A stretch of 21,952 bases of DNA from an uncultured Clostridia bacterium (GTDB lineage: Bacteria; Bacillota; Clostridia; TANB77; CAG-508). The notes under the pieces are model-generated. The model saw only the letters and a list, made by a program, of their open reading frames with translations, made no database searches and was not told where the DNA came from. The position numbers and the translations under genes are program-made. This document shows, piece by piece, positions 7,221 to 16,851 of this stretch (positions are counted from its first letter, which is position 1; the number at the start of each line of letters is the position of its first letter). The stretch is from the NCBI GenBank assembly GCA_948745425.1, contig CAPZDM010000001.1:36335-58286 (forward strand), written 5' to 3'.

Positions 7221-10200
7221 ATGAAAATAATAAACAAGAAAATTTTAAGTTTTACTTGTGCTATCATAATACTATTATCTAGTATTTGTACTAATATAGG
7301 AATAATATCTTCAACAGTTTATGCAGATACAATAGAGCAAAATAAAATTTTAGATGAGGAAATAATTAACAAAGAGAAAATAACTAAAGAAGATGAAAAA
7401 TATAAATCAGAAGAAAAAACAGATGAAAATACTGAAGAAATTTTAGATATACCTAAAAGTGATGAATACATATCTAACGAAGAAACCGAAGATAACAAAG
7501 AAAAAGAAGATAAAGTAAATAATACTTTAGATGAGAATAATGAAGAAAATGACATTGACGAAGGAATTAATGAAACTTTAGATGAAAATGATGAAATAGT
7601 TGAAGAAATAAAAGAAGATAATATTTCAGTTCTGTATGCAGAACCGGGAGAACAAGCTACAGTAACGCATAATGGATATTCAAAATGGAATGGATCTTCC
7701 GTAGGAAATTTTTTTGTCAACGGAAAGAGAGTATTTTGCATAGCACACGACTTGAGGTCGCCAACCACTGGTACGCTTGTAACAGCAATGAAGACAAACA
7801 CTTGGGATTCGGAGGTTTGGCTGAATGTAATAAAATGTCTATATTATGGTTGGGGTGGTATGGAACCATGGGAAGGCTTTAATGGTAATGAGGCAAAAGG
7901 TGTAGTTATGACATCCCTTGCACTAAATAATTTCTACACAGGTCAGAACAACAAAAATGGAGTTGCTTTTCAAAATTATGTACGTTCTAAAGAACTACCA
8001 GAATTAAAACTTTCTTTTTCAAACTCTCATTTACTTGGAGGCATATCAGGAGACCAACAAACAACGAATCAGACCACTTTACTAGGAGATTCTAACAAAA
8101 CAATTACATTTGAATTGCAACCAAGTGTGCAACTCCACAATATGACGCAAGGTACAATTTCGAGTGGAACTGTAACTTTACATGGTGGAGATACATTTTG
8201 GTTATCAGCTCCTAAAAATGTAGAACCTAATTGGACTTCTCAAGATATTTATGGACAGCTAGATTTATTACAAGCCCTTGTTTGGATAAATCGGAGACAC
8301 ATCAGTAAATCAACCAGTCGCCCAAATAGATACATGTCCTGACATATCATATTACATAAATTTTAGTGTTGAGTGGGAACAAGATGAAACAGGTCCAGGT
8401 GGTGGAGAAAATCCAGGACCAGAAGAACCAGAACAACCAAAGGCATCATTAAGACTTACTAAAACAAACGAAGATGGTTCTGCTCCAGTTGCAGGTGCTG
8501 TTTTTAAGGTTTGGAACGACGAGGGATACAGCAAGAATGTTGTAACAAACTCAGCAGGTGAAATAGTGCTTGATGATTTAGAACTTGGAAAATACTATTA
8601 TCAGGAAGTCTCTGCTTCATATCGGATACCAATTAGACAGTACCATACATACTGTAACTCTTAGTGAAGGTGGAGATAATCTAAGTAGTTCAAAATCCAT
8701 TAAGAATAGCGAACCAACTGGAACATTAAGTGTAACAAAAGAAGATGACATAACAGGAAATACACTACGAATAGATAATACGTTTCATCACGGAGATGCA
8801 TCTTTGAACGGTGCAGTATATACTCTATATTCAAATGGCAGAATAACGAACAGAGCAGGTACTGTTACCTATTTTAATGCAAACGAACCAATCGCAACTT
8901 TTACGTTTGATGAACAAGGTATAGCAACAGTTCGAGTCCTTAAATCTTCTAGCTCAAAATTAAGAGCAAACGGGGCAACACTTAATGGTATACCTTTAGG
9001 CAGTTACTATTTAAAGGAAACTACAGTTCCTGTGGGCTATAAGCAAGATACAAATACTTATTCATACACTTTTTCGTACGTAAATCAAAATACTCCAGTA
9101 ATATATAGATATGGAACTGTACTCAATGATATAAAAAGAGAACCTTTTGAAATAGTAAAAATATCAACAGATACAAATGATACAGCAGAACTTATTGAAA
9201 ATGCAGAGTTCACAGCTATTTTAAAGAAATATGTGGACTTCTATGGAAATTTTGATGAAGCACTAAAACATATAGATGAATATGCTTTCGATGAGTGGTG
9301 TGTAATGAAAACCGATGTGAGAGGTTATGCAAAATCTGACAAACTTGCTTTTGGTCGTTATGTAGTCAGAGAGACGTATGTGCCAAGTGATACGATAATT
9401 AAAGTTAAAGATTTTGAAGTATCATTGACAAAGGATTCTGAAACTCCCACACAATCATGGAAAGTAGAAAACGATTTACCGTTTTCTGCATACCTAAAAT
9501 TGGTTAAGCGAGATAAATTATCTGGAAAAACAGTTGTATATTCAAATGCAACATTTGAACTTTATAAATTAAATGAAGACACAAAAGAATGGGAAAAAGT
9601 GAAATGCAAAGTCGGAAAAGATTACTATGATTATTGGACTACTGACGAAAATGGAATTGCCTATACAGAAAACAAGTTACACTATGGAAACTTCAAATTA
9701 ATAGAAATAAAAACTCCGTTAGGCTTCAACGAGTTAGACCATGAAGTGATTTTTAGAGTTTCTGCAAGTAATGAAACTTGTGAATACGATCAAGATGGCG
9801 ATGCATGGATAACTGTTGATGTTACTAATTTACAACCACGAGGGAAATTAATAATAAATAAAAAAGTAGAAGAAATTGACCCAAATAGCGAATATACATA
9901 TCTTGCAGAAGATATTGATTATTCAAAGATAAAATTTAAATTGACAGCAAGTGAAGATATTTTAGACTATTCTGATGGTTCATATTATTACAAAAAAGAT
10001 GAAACAGTTGGTATATACGAAATAGGAGATAATAGAACACTAATAGTTGATGACTTGCCTATGGGAAAATACCATGTGCAGGAAATATCAACTTTAGATG
10101 GCTATGTGTTAGACGATACTATATATACAGTCGATTTTGTAAAACAAGATAGTAGCACAAAAGTATATACTTATACATTAGATTTACAAAATTTAATGAC

Positions 10201-11685
10201 AACAGTAGAGTTTTCTAAAGTAGATGTAAATAATAATAATATTGAAGATTGTGTTTTGGAATTGTATGAAGTAAATGAGAATGAAGAAATACTAATAGAT
10301 ACGTGGACAACAAACGATGAAACTCATATAGTCAAAGGGTTAAATGTTAATAGTAAATGTATTTTGAAAGAAGTTCAAGTAGCAGATAACTACGTATTAG
10401 CAAAAGACATTGAGTTTACTGTAAAAAATGTTAATTATCAAAATGTTAAAATGATTGACAAACAGGTGTCTGTAACTAAATTAAATGTAGAAGGAGAAAA
10501 AGTCGAAGGTGCTTATTTACAAATTATTGATGAGAATGGAAAAATTATAGATGAATGGGTTTCTTCTAGTAAAACTTCTCATTATGTTACAGGGGCAAAA
10601 GAAGGAGAAAAACTTACATTAGTTGAATTGGATGCTCCAAAAGGATATGTAAAAGCAAAAAGTACAGAGTTTACAGTTACTTATGATAAAGAGACTCAAG
10701 AAATCGTCTTAGTTGATAAAATTGTTGAGATGAGTAAAATTAATATTAATGGAGAAAAAGTCGAAGGTGCAAAACTAAAAGTCTACGATAAAAATGGCTA
10801 TGTTGTAGATGAATGGGTATCAGACAAAATGCCACACCAAATTAATAATTTGGTGGAAGGAGAAAAGTACATTTTGCACGAATGTTATGCAACTGAGGGC
10901 TATACAATAGCATCAGATATAGAGTTTACAGTAAGCAGTGATAAATCCACACAGAAGTTGGAGATGATTGATAAAGTAGTTTTGGTTTCAAAAACAGATT
11001 TAGTTACAGGTTCAGAATTACCTGGTGCAGAACTTATTGTTACAGATAAAAAACGGAAATGAAATAGATAGATGGATTTCATCTGATACACCACATGCTG
11101 TGTCAGGTCTGATAGAAAACGAGGAATACGTACTAACTGAAATCACTTGCCCTTACCGGATTTGAGCAGGCAGAAAGTATAAGTTTCAAAGTATCAACAG
11201 ATAAACAAACGCAATTAATTCAGATGCAAGATATGCCAATATTAAAAACAATAAAACTAGTAAAAATAGATAGTGAAACAAAAGAAATTATAAAATCAGA
11301 TTTTAAATTTGGAATATATGAAGACGAAGATTGTACTAAATTAATAAAAGAAGTTAATTCTGATAAAGAAACTGGAACAGTTACATTTGAGGATTTAAGA
11401 TACGGAGAATACTACATTAAAGAATTGGAGGCACCAAAACAATATCAATTATCAGATAAAATTGTAAAGGTAGAAATCAATGATAAAGGTGTATTTATAA
11501 ATGGAACTAAATTAGATGAAATTGAAAACGTTTCTAGTTTTGAGTTTGAAAATAAGCAAATACCAAAGATACAAACAGGTAATGAGACGAATTATATTCT
11601 ATTAATAAGTATTGTAGTAATTTCATTATTAGTAATAATATTAGGAATAGTATTATTGAAAAGAAATTATCAGAATTTAAAATAA
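7221..11685 (+). CDS. Giant thioester-domain/Cna-B surface adhesin, with four in-frame CGG +1 shift sites
   Basis: The ATG at 7221 follows AAGGAGG. With +1 steps at in-frame CGG 8292, 8623, 11054 and 11157 the gene reads as one 1486-residue protein. It has a signal peptide (about 1-36, TVYADT), an acidic Glu/Asp-rich stretch (about 37-138), and a thioester domain (about 140-375) with the Cys of KRVFCIAHD and the Gln of LLQALVWING, the pair that forms a Cys-Gln thioester in this family. A Gly/Pro linker and about ten Cna-B/SpaA repeats follow, each starting with a strand such as ASLRLTKTNEDG or GTLSVTKEDD and ending in a xxGY or LxEI-type strand. The end has IPKIQTGN, a hydrophobic helix and KRNYQNLK: a sortase signal with a non-standard motif. 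It probably binds host or recipient cells covalently. Three restored glycines (YGYQL, K-G-NEID, YGFEQ) fall at the repeat positions where sister repeats have Gly. Confidence 0.88.
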
Positions 11686-11712
11686 TTATATAAAGCTAAG
11701 AAGGAGGAAATT

Positions 11713-13206
11713 TTGAAAAAAATATATAAAATTTTTGTAATTGCTATCGCAATTCTTTTTTTGTTTTATCCTTTTTGTTTTGGAGCAGAAGATGATATTG
11801 AGCTAAAAAAGCATATAAAACAGGAGGATGGTTCTTTATTTGAGAAAATAATAGCTGAATGTATTGGAGGAATTGCAGAAACAATTTTGAATTTTACAAC
11901 TGGAGAAACAGCCAATGTAGGATTTAAAGATTATGATACTCTCATATTTAATAATAATGATGAAAATGATTCACTTTCTCCATTTACAGAAGAACTTTGG
12001 AGTAAAACAATGACTTGGTATAAGATATTTGCAATTATATCAGGAAGTTTAATACTTATTGCAGTGTTTATTTTATCATATAAGATAATAAGTGCAGGAA
12101 TGAATACCAATAGAAAGAATGAGGCAAAAGAAAGCCTTATGAGATTGGTATTTGGTGGATTTGCAATAGCACTTGCACCATTATTTATAAGATTTTTACT
12201 AATTATGAATAATAGTTTAGTACATTTATTAGTAACCTCAGCAAAAAGTTCACTTGATGGTATACTAGGAAATAGTATGTTAACAAGTATTACGACTGGT
12301 AGTGCTATTTCTACTGCTTTAGTTATAGCTATGTTTATTTATCTATTTGTTAAATTAAATATAAAATTTATAGTTAGACAATTCACGATAATTATATTTA
12401 CAATATTCACACCAGTAGCTTGTGGTCTATGGATAATAAACAAAAATGTAACAGCAGCAAGTATCTGGGCAGGGCAAATTATTATGAATATATTTATGCA
12501 GTTTATATACTGTTTTCTATTTCTAATATATTTGGAGTTCCTTCCAAGTGGTGGAGGTTGGGCGATTAGTCTTATCTGGGCTATGATGATTTTACCTCTT
12601 GCTGATGCACTTCAAAATTGTTTACAAAATCTAACTTCTCGTATTGCAGGTGTTGATAATGAACAAATGACAAACAGAGTGGTGGGAGCAGGTGCAATGC
12701 TAGGCTTTGGATTAGGAGCGATAAAGGAACAATTTAAAACACCCAATATATCAAAAAATGAAAACAATTCTAATAATTCTGGAGGAGGATTAAAAGGATT
12801 TGTAAGCAGAGCAAAATCAGTTATAAATCCTAGCATGAATTTAAGTGATGAAAAAGACTATGATGGAAATGTAAATCCAATTAGAACAGTTATAAAAAAA
12901 CAAAATGATGATAAGAAATCAATTACACCTATGTATAATATTGAAAACAAAACTGGGACAAATGAAAGTCCAAGTATAAATACTCCAAAATCTGTAGTAG
13001 GAAAAGTTGCAAAAGTAGGATTTAATGCTACAAAGACGTATCTTGGAATTGGAGCTAGCTTAGTTGAGGGAGATTTCAAAAAAACTAATTATAGAAGTAA
13101 TACCACTAACAGAAAAAATAAATTTAATAGTACAGAGTATATAAATAATATTTCTGATAGCAATAAAATAAAGAAATTAGGTGATGAAAATGAGCCTAAA
13201 GAATAA
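11713..13206 (+). CDS. VirB6/TrbL-like polytopic T4SS membrane protein
   Basis: The TTG at 11713 is chosen because AAGGAGG lies at 11701-11707 and the first residues KKIYKIFVIAIAILFLFYPFCFGAEDD form a signal peptide. The 497-residue product then has a short extracytoplasmic region, about six or seven transmembrane helices (about 105-315), and a hydrophilic Asn/Lys/Ser-rich C-terminal tail (about 330-497). This is the layout of VirB6/TrbL-type channel proteins of Gram-positive conjugation systems. It lies directly between the adhesin and the M23 hydrolase, and its end overlaps the next start by 17 nt. Although rich in glycine (for example VVGAGAMLGFGLGAIKE) it contains no CGG, in contrast to the hydrolase gene that follows. 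Confidence 0.8.
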   Translation: MKKIYKIFVIAIAILFLFYPFCFGAEDDIELKKHIKQEDGSLFEKIIAECIGGIAETILNFTTGETANVGFKDYDTLIFNNNDENDSLSPFTEELWSKTMTWYKIFAIISGSLILIAVFILSYKIISAGMNTNRKNEAKESLMRLVFGGFAIALAPLFIRFLLIMNNSLVHLLVTSAKSSLDGILGNSMLTSITTGSAISTALVIAMFIYLFVKLNIKFIVRQFTIIIFTIFTPVACGLWIINKNVTAASIWAGQIIMNIFMQFIYCFLFLIYLEFLPSGGGWAISLIWAMMILPLADALQNCLQNLTSRIAGVDNEQMTNRVVGAGAMLGFGLGAIKEQFKTPNISKNENNSNNSGGGLKGFVSRAKSVINPSMNLSDEKDYDGNVNPIRTVIKKQNDDKKSITPMYNIENKTGTNESPSINTPKSVVGKVAKVGFNATKTYLGIGASLVEGDFKKTNYRSNTTNRKNKFNSTEYINNISDSNKIKKLGDENEPKE

Positions 13207-14386
13207 AGTAAAAAATAAACTAAAAAGTAAGGTAAGGAAAATAGTATTTAAGGTATTAAAACCTCTTTTACCATTTATCATTATTATCGTTGGTTTGTTA
13301 TTTGCAATCTGTAGTATTTTAGATATATTTATACAAGTATTTCAAAATAATTCTGTTGAAATTAGATTAAAAAATTCATGTATAGAAAAGGCTGACTACC
13401 TTAATGTATGTCATAACTACATAGGTGATGAATTAACACATTATTTATTAGATGTAGATAATAGAGAGATTGACAAAGAAATACAATGGGCTCATTTATA
13501 CGCAATAATGTCATTTTATAATATGAATAATAATAGGCAAATGGATGAATCACTACTATATGAAATATCAGCTAATTTTGAGAGTACATTCAGATATGAA
13601 AAAGACATAATAAAAACTGAAATAACAACAGTCGATAATGAGGGAAAAGAAAGTATATCAAATACAGAAGAAACACATTATATATTAAAAGAAAGTGACA
13701 CAATTATTGGTCATTATATATATAATTATGAGGAAAGAGTAATAGAAACAGACAATATAAAAGTAACAAAAAAAGTATTTGTAAACGAAGAACTAATAGG
13801 CGAAAGATATGAAAGACTAAAAAATTATCTAAAAGAAGAACTACATATAAAAGAAGATGATTTGGATTTAGATACTGAAATTGTAATTCAAGCAGCTAAT
13901 GGATATTATGAAGGTGTAGAAATTACAGAAGGTACATCTTCAAATAAAACAATAATAGATGGAAAAGGATTAATTCCAAACGATATATTTATTTGGCCTT
14001 TACCAGGATATACAAAAATTACCTCTCATTTTGGTATGAGAACGCATCCAATAACTCGGTACATACAAATTGCATAGTGGAACTGATGTATCAGCACCTA
14101 TTCGGAGCTGATTTTGTTGCTATGGCAGACGGAAAAGTAATAAAAGCAGTCTATTCAAGTTCATATGGAAATATGGTTATGATAGACCATCGGTGATGGG
14201 ATTATAACCCTTTATGCACATGGTAGCAAAATACTTGTTAAAACTAATGAGGAGATAAAGCAAGGACAAGCAGTTTTAAAAGTAGGTTCAACTGGTTATT
14301 CAACAGGACCTCACGCACATTTTGAGGTACGCATTAACGGTAATTTTGCTAATCCTGAAGACTATTTTAAAAAAGGAGGAAATTAA
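13190..14386 (+). CDS. M23 peptidase (VirB1-like wall hydrolase), with three in-frame CGG +1 shift sites
   Basis: The ATG at 13190 is chosen because AGGTG at 13180-13184 gives normal spacing; GTG 13181 and ATG 13184 sit on that site. With +1 steps at in-frame CGG 14057, 14103 and 14191 the product is 397 residues. It has a basic N-terminus, a transmembrane helix (about 27-48), a mixed region with no recognised fold (about 50-265), and a C-terminal M23 domain: SHFGMRTHPITGTYKLHSGTD with the HxxxD zinc ligands, SAPIGADFVAMADGKV, GNMVMIDHGDGIITLYAHG, and STGPHAHFEVR with the HxH ligands. It would open peptidoglycan for the transfer channel. All three shift points lie inside the M23 domain, within 137 nt, and each restores a family glycine. 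Without the shifts no zinc site is made. Confidence 0.9.
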
Positions 14387-14389
14387 CAA

Positions 14390-14749
14390 ATGGTACTAAT
14401 TTTTACAGACAATGAACAGTTAGATAGAGAATTGAACAAAAAAATTGAAAATAGTAGAATAGTCTATTATCCTGATTACATTTTACAAGAGAAAACTGTG
14501 GCAACATTAATAGCAACTATTCAACCTAACAAATATAATTTTAAGGACTTTATGTTTAAAGTCAGAGATAAAAATATAAGAGTTATTTTGATTTTAGAAA
14601 ATGATAATGTAAAGGAATTAAAAGATGCTCTAGTTTTAGGAATTTATGACATAATTTTTGATCCTTTTGACTTAGAAGAGGTATGTAATAAGATTAAAAC
14701 TCCAAGTCAGTTTTCTGAAATATCAAAGTATATAAAAAGTATTCTATAA
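14390..14749 (+). CDS. Small cytosolic protein, receiver-like fold possible
   Basis: The ATG at 14390 follows AAAGGAGGAAAT, only 3 nt after the M23 stop, so it is part of the same operon. The 119-residue product alternates short hydrophobic strands with helices: MVLIFTDNEQL, RIVYYPDYIL, IRVILILENDNVKELKDALVLGIYDIIFDPFDLEEV. The later part resembles a response-regulator receiver (strand, helix, then a G-x-x-D-I-I-F-D-P strand as in the 'DYI-KP' end of receivers), but the acidic pocket and phosphorylatable Asp are not clear. It could be the pseudo-receiver of a TadZ-like ATPase without its ATPase part. Function unknown. No in-frame CGG. Confidence 0.6.
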   Translation: MVLIFTDNEQLDRELNKKIENSRIVYYPDYILQEKTVATLIATIQPNKYNFKDFMFKVRDKNIRVILILENDNVKELKDALVLGIYDIIFDPFDLEEVCNKIKTPSQFSEISKYIKSIL

Positions 14750-14763
14750 CTAGAAAATATAAT

Positions 14764-14809
14764 AATCCTTTATAAATTTGCCTTTCAAAAATAAATTTAT
14801 AGGAGGATT
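14764..14809 (+). promoter_or_regulatory. Structured leader masking the SpoVG-like gene's Shine-Dalgarno
   Basis: AATCCTTTATAAATTT (14764-14779) pairs with AAATTTATAGGAGGATT (14793-14809) with one bulged G, so the perfect AGGAGG at 14801-14806 is buried in the stem. The apex is TTTG-[CCTTT]-CAAA (14777-14789), the same module as in the pilin leader. Confidence 0.7.
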
Positions 14810-14815
14810 TTTTTT

Positions 14816-15091
14816 ATGGAAATTACAGATGTTAAAATTTTTAAAACAAAAAAGAGCGGACCAGTATTGGCTTATGCAAATGTTATTTTAGACAATTATT
14901 TTATTATTAGAGGAATCACATTATTGGAAACGGAAAAAACAGGTAGATTTATTTCTATGCCATCAAGACTATTAAGAAATAGTGAGAAGAAATCATATAG
15001 AGATATGTGTCATCCATTAAACAACAAAGTTAGAGAAGAATTAACTAAAACTATTTTTACAGCCTATGACGAAACTTTAGGTAATGAATAA
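14816..15091 (+). CDS. SpoVG-like nucleic-acid-binding protein
   Basis: The ATG at 14816 lies 9 nt after AGGAGG in the leader hairpin. The 91-residue product matches SpoVG throughout: MEITDVKIFKTKKSGPVLAYANVILDNYFIIRGITLLE, then RFISMPSRLLRNSEKKSYRDMCHPLNNKVREELTKTIFTAYDE, against the family pattern MEVTDVR...ASITLD..FVVHDI...FVAMPS...EFRDIAHPI. SpoVG proteins bind DNA and RNA and act as pleiotropic regulators. A copy on a conjugative element with a structured leader suggests a post-transcriptional regulator of the element, possibly autogenous; that is inference. No in-frame CGG: AGC GGA near 14854 and ACG GAA near 14930 are out of frame. Confidence 0.85.
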   Translation: MEITDVKIFKTKKSGPVLAYANVILDNYFIIRGITLLETEKTGRFISMPSRLLRNSEKKSYRDMCHPLNNKVREELTKTIFTAYDETLGNE

Positions 15092-15095
15092 TAGA

Positions 15096-15144
15096 AAGTG
15101 TTTTCTTTTTTATATGCCCTTCAAATATGCAAAAGAAAGGACTT
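15096..15144 (+). promoter_or_regulatory. Structured leader masking the Shine-Dalgarno of the 15149 gene
   Basis: AAGT (15096-15099) and TTTCTTTT (15102-15109) pair with ACTT (15141-15144) and AAAAGAAA (15131-15138), holding the AAAGG ribosome site (15136-15140). The apex is TG-[CCCTT]-CA (15115-15123), flanked by ATAT/ATAT with one mismatch. It is the third example of this leader type, and the least perfect. Confidence 0.55.
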
Positions 15145-15148
15145 TTTT

Positions 15149-15751
15149 ATGATTATAAATGAAAAATTAAATAAAGAATTATTAAATTTACAAGACAGTA
15201 TAGATATAATATCTAGGAACAATAGTTTAACAGACTTGCAAGTAGAAAAGTTTTTAAGAAACTTTGAAAAGGCAAGATATAATCTATTATCAGAAATTAA
15301 GCTACACAATAATAATGTGGAGTTTGAATATGAAAAAATTAAAACTATTGATAGCGAATATAAAGCAGAGTTTACAGATAATATATTGAGAATATATATT
15401 CCAGAAGTTATGCCATCATATAAAAATATAAAAACACATACTCATAAACGAATATTATTAAATATTGCAGAGGTAACAAAGCAGTTCAAGGAAATATTTG
15501 AGAACGAAATATTAATATATATAAAAGTATTTGATAAGATACAATGTTGGGATATCGATAACAAATTTATAAAACCAATATCAGATGGATTAATACTTTC
15601 AAAAGTCATTAAAGATGATAATATAACAAAAATGTTTTACTGTGCTAAAGGTGAATATTCGGAAATTCCACATACTGAAGTTTATATTTTTGACAGTAAA
15701 AATATAAATAAATTACTTGATGATACGATTGCAAAAAGTGTATCAAATTAG
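15149..15751 (+). CDS. Hypothetical cytosolic protein
   Basis: The ATG at 15149 is preferred over an upstream in-frame start at 15098 because AAAGGA lies at 15136-15141 within the leader hairpin, and the intervening residues are encoded by that leader. The 200-residue product has an N-terminal helical region (about 1-55, MIINEKLNKELLNLQDSIDIISR) and a mixed alpha/beta C-terminal part (FTDNILRIYIPEVMPSY, EILIYIKVFDKIQCWDIDNKFIKPISDGLILSKVI, EVYIFDSKNI). The middle-to-end region loosely recalls small Holliday-junction or nuclease folds (DIDNK..KPI.DGL), but no catalytic set can be confirmed. No signal peptide and no in-frame CGG. Function unknown. Confidence 0.6.
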   Translation: MIINEKLNKELLNLQDSIDIISRNNSLTDLQVEKFLRNFEKARYNLLSEIKLHNNNVEFEYEKIKTIDSEYKAEFTDNILRIYIPEVMPSYKNIKTHTHKRILLNIAEVTKQFKEIFENEILIYIKVFDKIQCWDIDNKFIKPISDGLILSKVIKDDNITKMFYCAKGEYSEIPHTEVYIFDSKNINKLLDDTIAKSVSN

Positions 15752-15853
15752 GCAAATAATTGCATTAAAAAAAGACATACTTTCAGAAATTAACAAATGC
15801 AGTAATATCAACACTTTTGATGAATTGACACCCCATTTTATTTAGTGGAGGTA

Positions 15854-15888
15854 GGTAGGCGACAGCAAAAGCTGTCGAATATCCTACC
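15854..15888 (+). other. Strong GC-rich hairpin in a 188-nt non-coding gap
   Basis: GGTAGGCGACAGC (15854-15866) pairs with GCTGTCG (15871-15877) and CCTACC (15883-15888) around loop AAAA, with AATAT bulged on the 3' side: 13 base pairs, unusually GC-rich for this sequence. A second small hairpin, CCCT-AA-AGGG, follows at 15887-15896. The gap (15752-15939) also holds a TTGACA near 15824 without a clear -10. The stem lies upstream of the 15940/VirD4 pair. It could be a leader RNA or an origin-of-transfer-like structure. There is no poly-T, so it is not an intrinsic terminator. Confidence 0.6.
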
Positions 15889-15939
15889 CTAAAGGGACAA
15901 TTTATAGAAAAATTTTATGTAGGTGTGGAGGTGATTTTT

Positions 15940-16851
15940 TTGAACCATTTTCCGAATGGAGATGAAGAAATATCTTTACTGAAATTTATATCTAGGTATC
16001 AATATCTGAATGTAAATGATGCAAAGTATTTCTTTAGTAGTAAAAGATATTATAAAAAGAGACTGAGAAATTTAATATCTAAAAGATTATTAAGAAGGAA
16101 TAAATTAGATTTGGTATTGGATGAATTGGGAATTGATTATGCCAAGTTATTTAAGTTTGAGTACAATAGATTAAACAGAAATGTAAAATATAGAGCAAGA
16201 CTATTAAGATTAAGCAGTATAGGTGCTTTTTATAATAACTGTAGTACAGTTGAGTTTACACCTTCTTTTTCAATTAAGGATAAAAAAATTTTTACTATGA
16301 CAGCTAGAAGATTTATAGGAATTCTAGATATTAATGGAATAGATTATTTAACATATCAAATTACAGAGCAACATGATAGTAAATATATAGCTTGTGTAAT
16401 TTATGATATACAGAAAGAGAAAACATATAAGAATTTTATTATATTCGTAGATGATATAGAAAGAATAAATATTAGTGATTTTGCGTTTGGAATGAATCAA
16501 ATAATAATTGTAGAATATAACGAAGAAAGCAAAGAAAAACTAAAATATTTCAATAGTATTAATTGGTCTAAAGTAATAGAAAAATATTATAAAAACAAAG
16601 TATATTTATCTGAATATAAGTTTTGCGATTATACAAACTATAAGGATAAATACATTTCGACCTTTTATTATATTGACACAGAAAAGATAAATAGAATTAA
16701 GTATTTTTTAAGAGAAAACAATAATAAAAATGCCGATATTATTTGCTGTAAAGAAATTGAACAACAATTAAAAAAAGAACTTCCAACTGCAAACTATATT
16801 GTGGTAAATTTGGAAGAATACATAGACAAAGAGCGAAAAGTATATGATTAA
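15940..16851 (+). CDS. Hypothetical protein with N-terminal winged-helix-like region, paired with VirD4
   Basis: The TTG at 15940 is chosen because GGAGGTG lies at 15927-15933; the GTG at 15925 would overlap it. The 303-residue product begins with a helical region (about 5-65, EISLLKFISRYQYLNVNDAKYFF, RYYKKRLRNLISKRLLRRNK) that resembles the winged helix of replication-relaxation or MobC-type accessory proteins. The rest is mixed alpha/beta with no recognised motif. Its end overlaps the VirD4 start by 8 nt, so translation is probably coupled. An accessory transfer protein that links DNA processing to the coupling ATPase is plausible but unproven. No in-frame CGG. Confidence 0.6.
   Translation: MNHFPNGDEEISLLKFISRYQYLNVNDAKYFFSSKRYYKKRLRNLISKRLLRRNKLDLVLDELGIDYAKLFKFEYNRLNRNVKYRARLLRLSSIGAFYNNCSTVEFTPSFSIKDKKIFTMTARRFIGILDINGIDYLTYQITEQHDSKYIACVIYDIQKEKTYKNFIIFVDDIERINISDFAFGMNQIIIVEYNEESKEKLKYFNSINWSKVIEKYYKNKVYLSEYKFCDYTNYKDKYISTFYYIDTEKINRIKYFLRENNNKNADIICCKEIEQQLKKELPTANYIVVNLEEYIDKERKVYD

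Noticed and set aside
6134..7801. Long minus-strand ORFs opposite the CAP and adhesin genes
   Set aside because: They are Ser/Phe-rich shadows of Glu/Lys/Thr-rich coding sequence, without ribosome sites or recognisable domains.
11051..11060. A-run slippage at 11048-11053 as the cause of the break at 11054
   Set aside because: Deleting an A would give DKNGNEID and skipping C gives DKKGNEID; both fit. The in-frame CGG there makes it the same as the other 17, so I kept it in the set, but alone it would be ambiguous.
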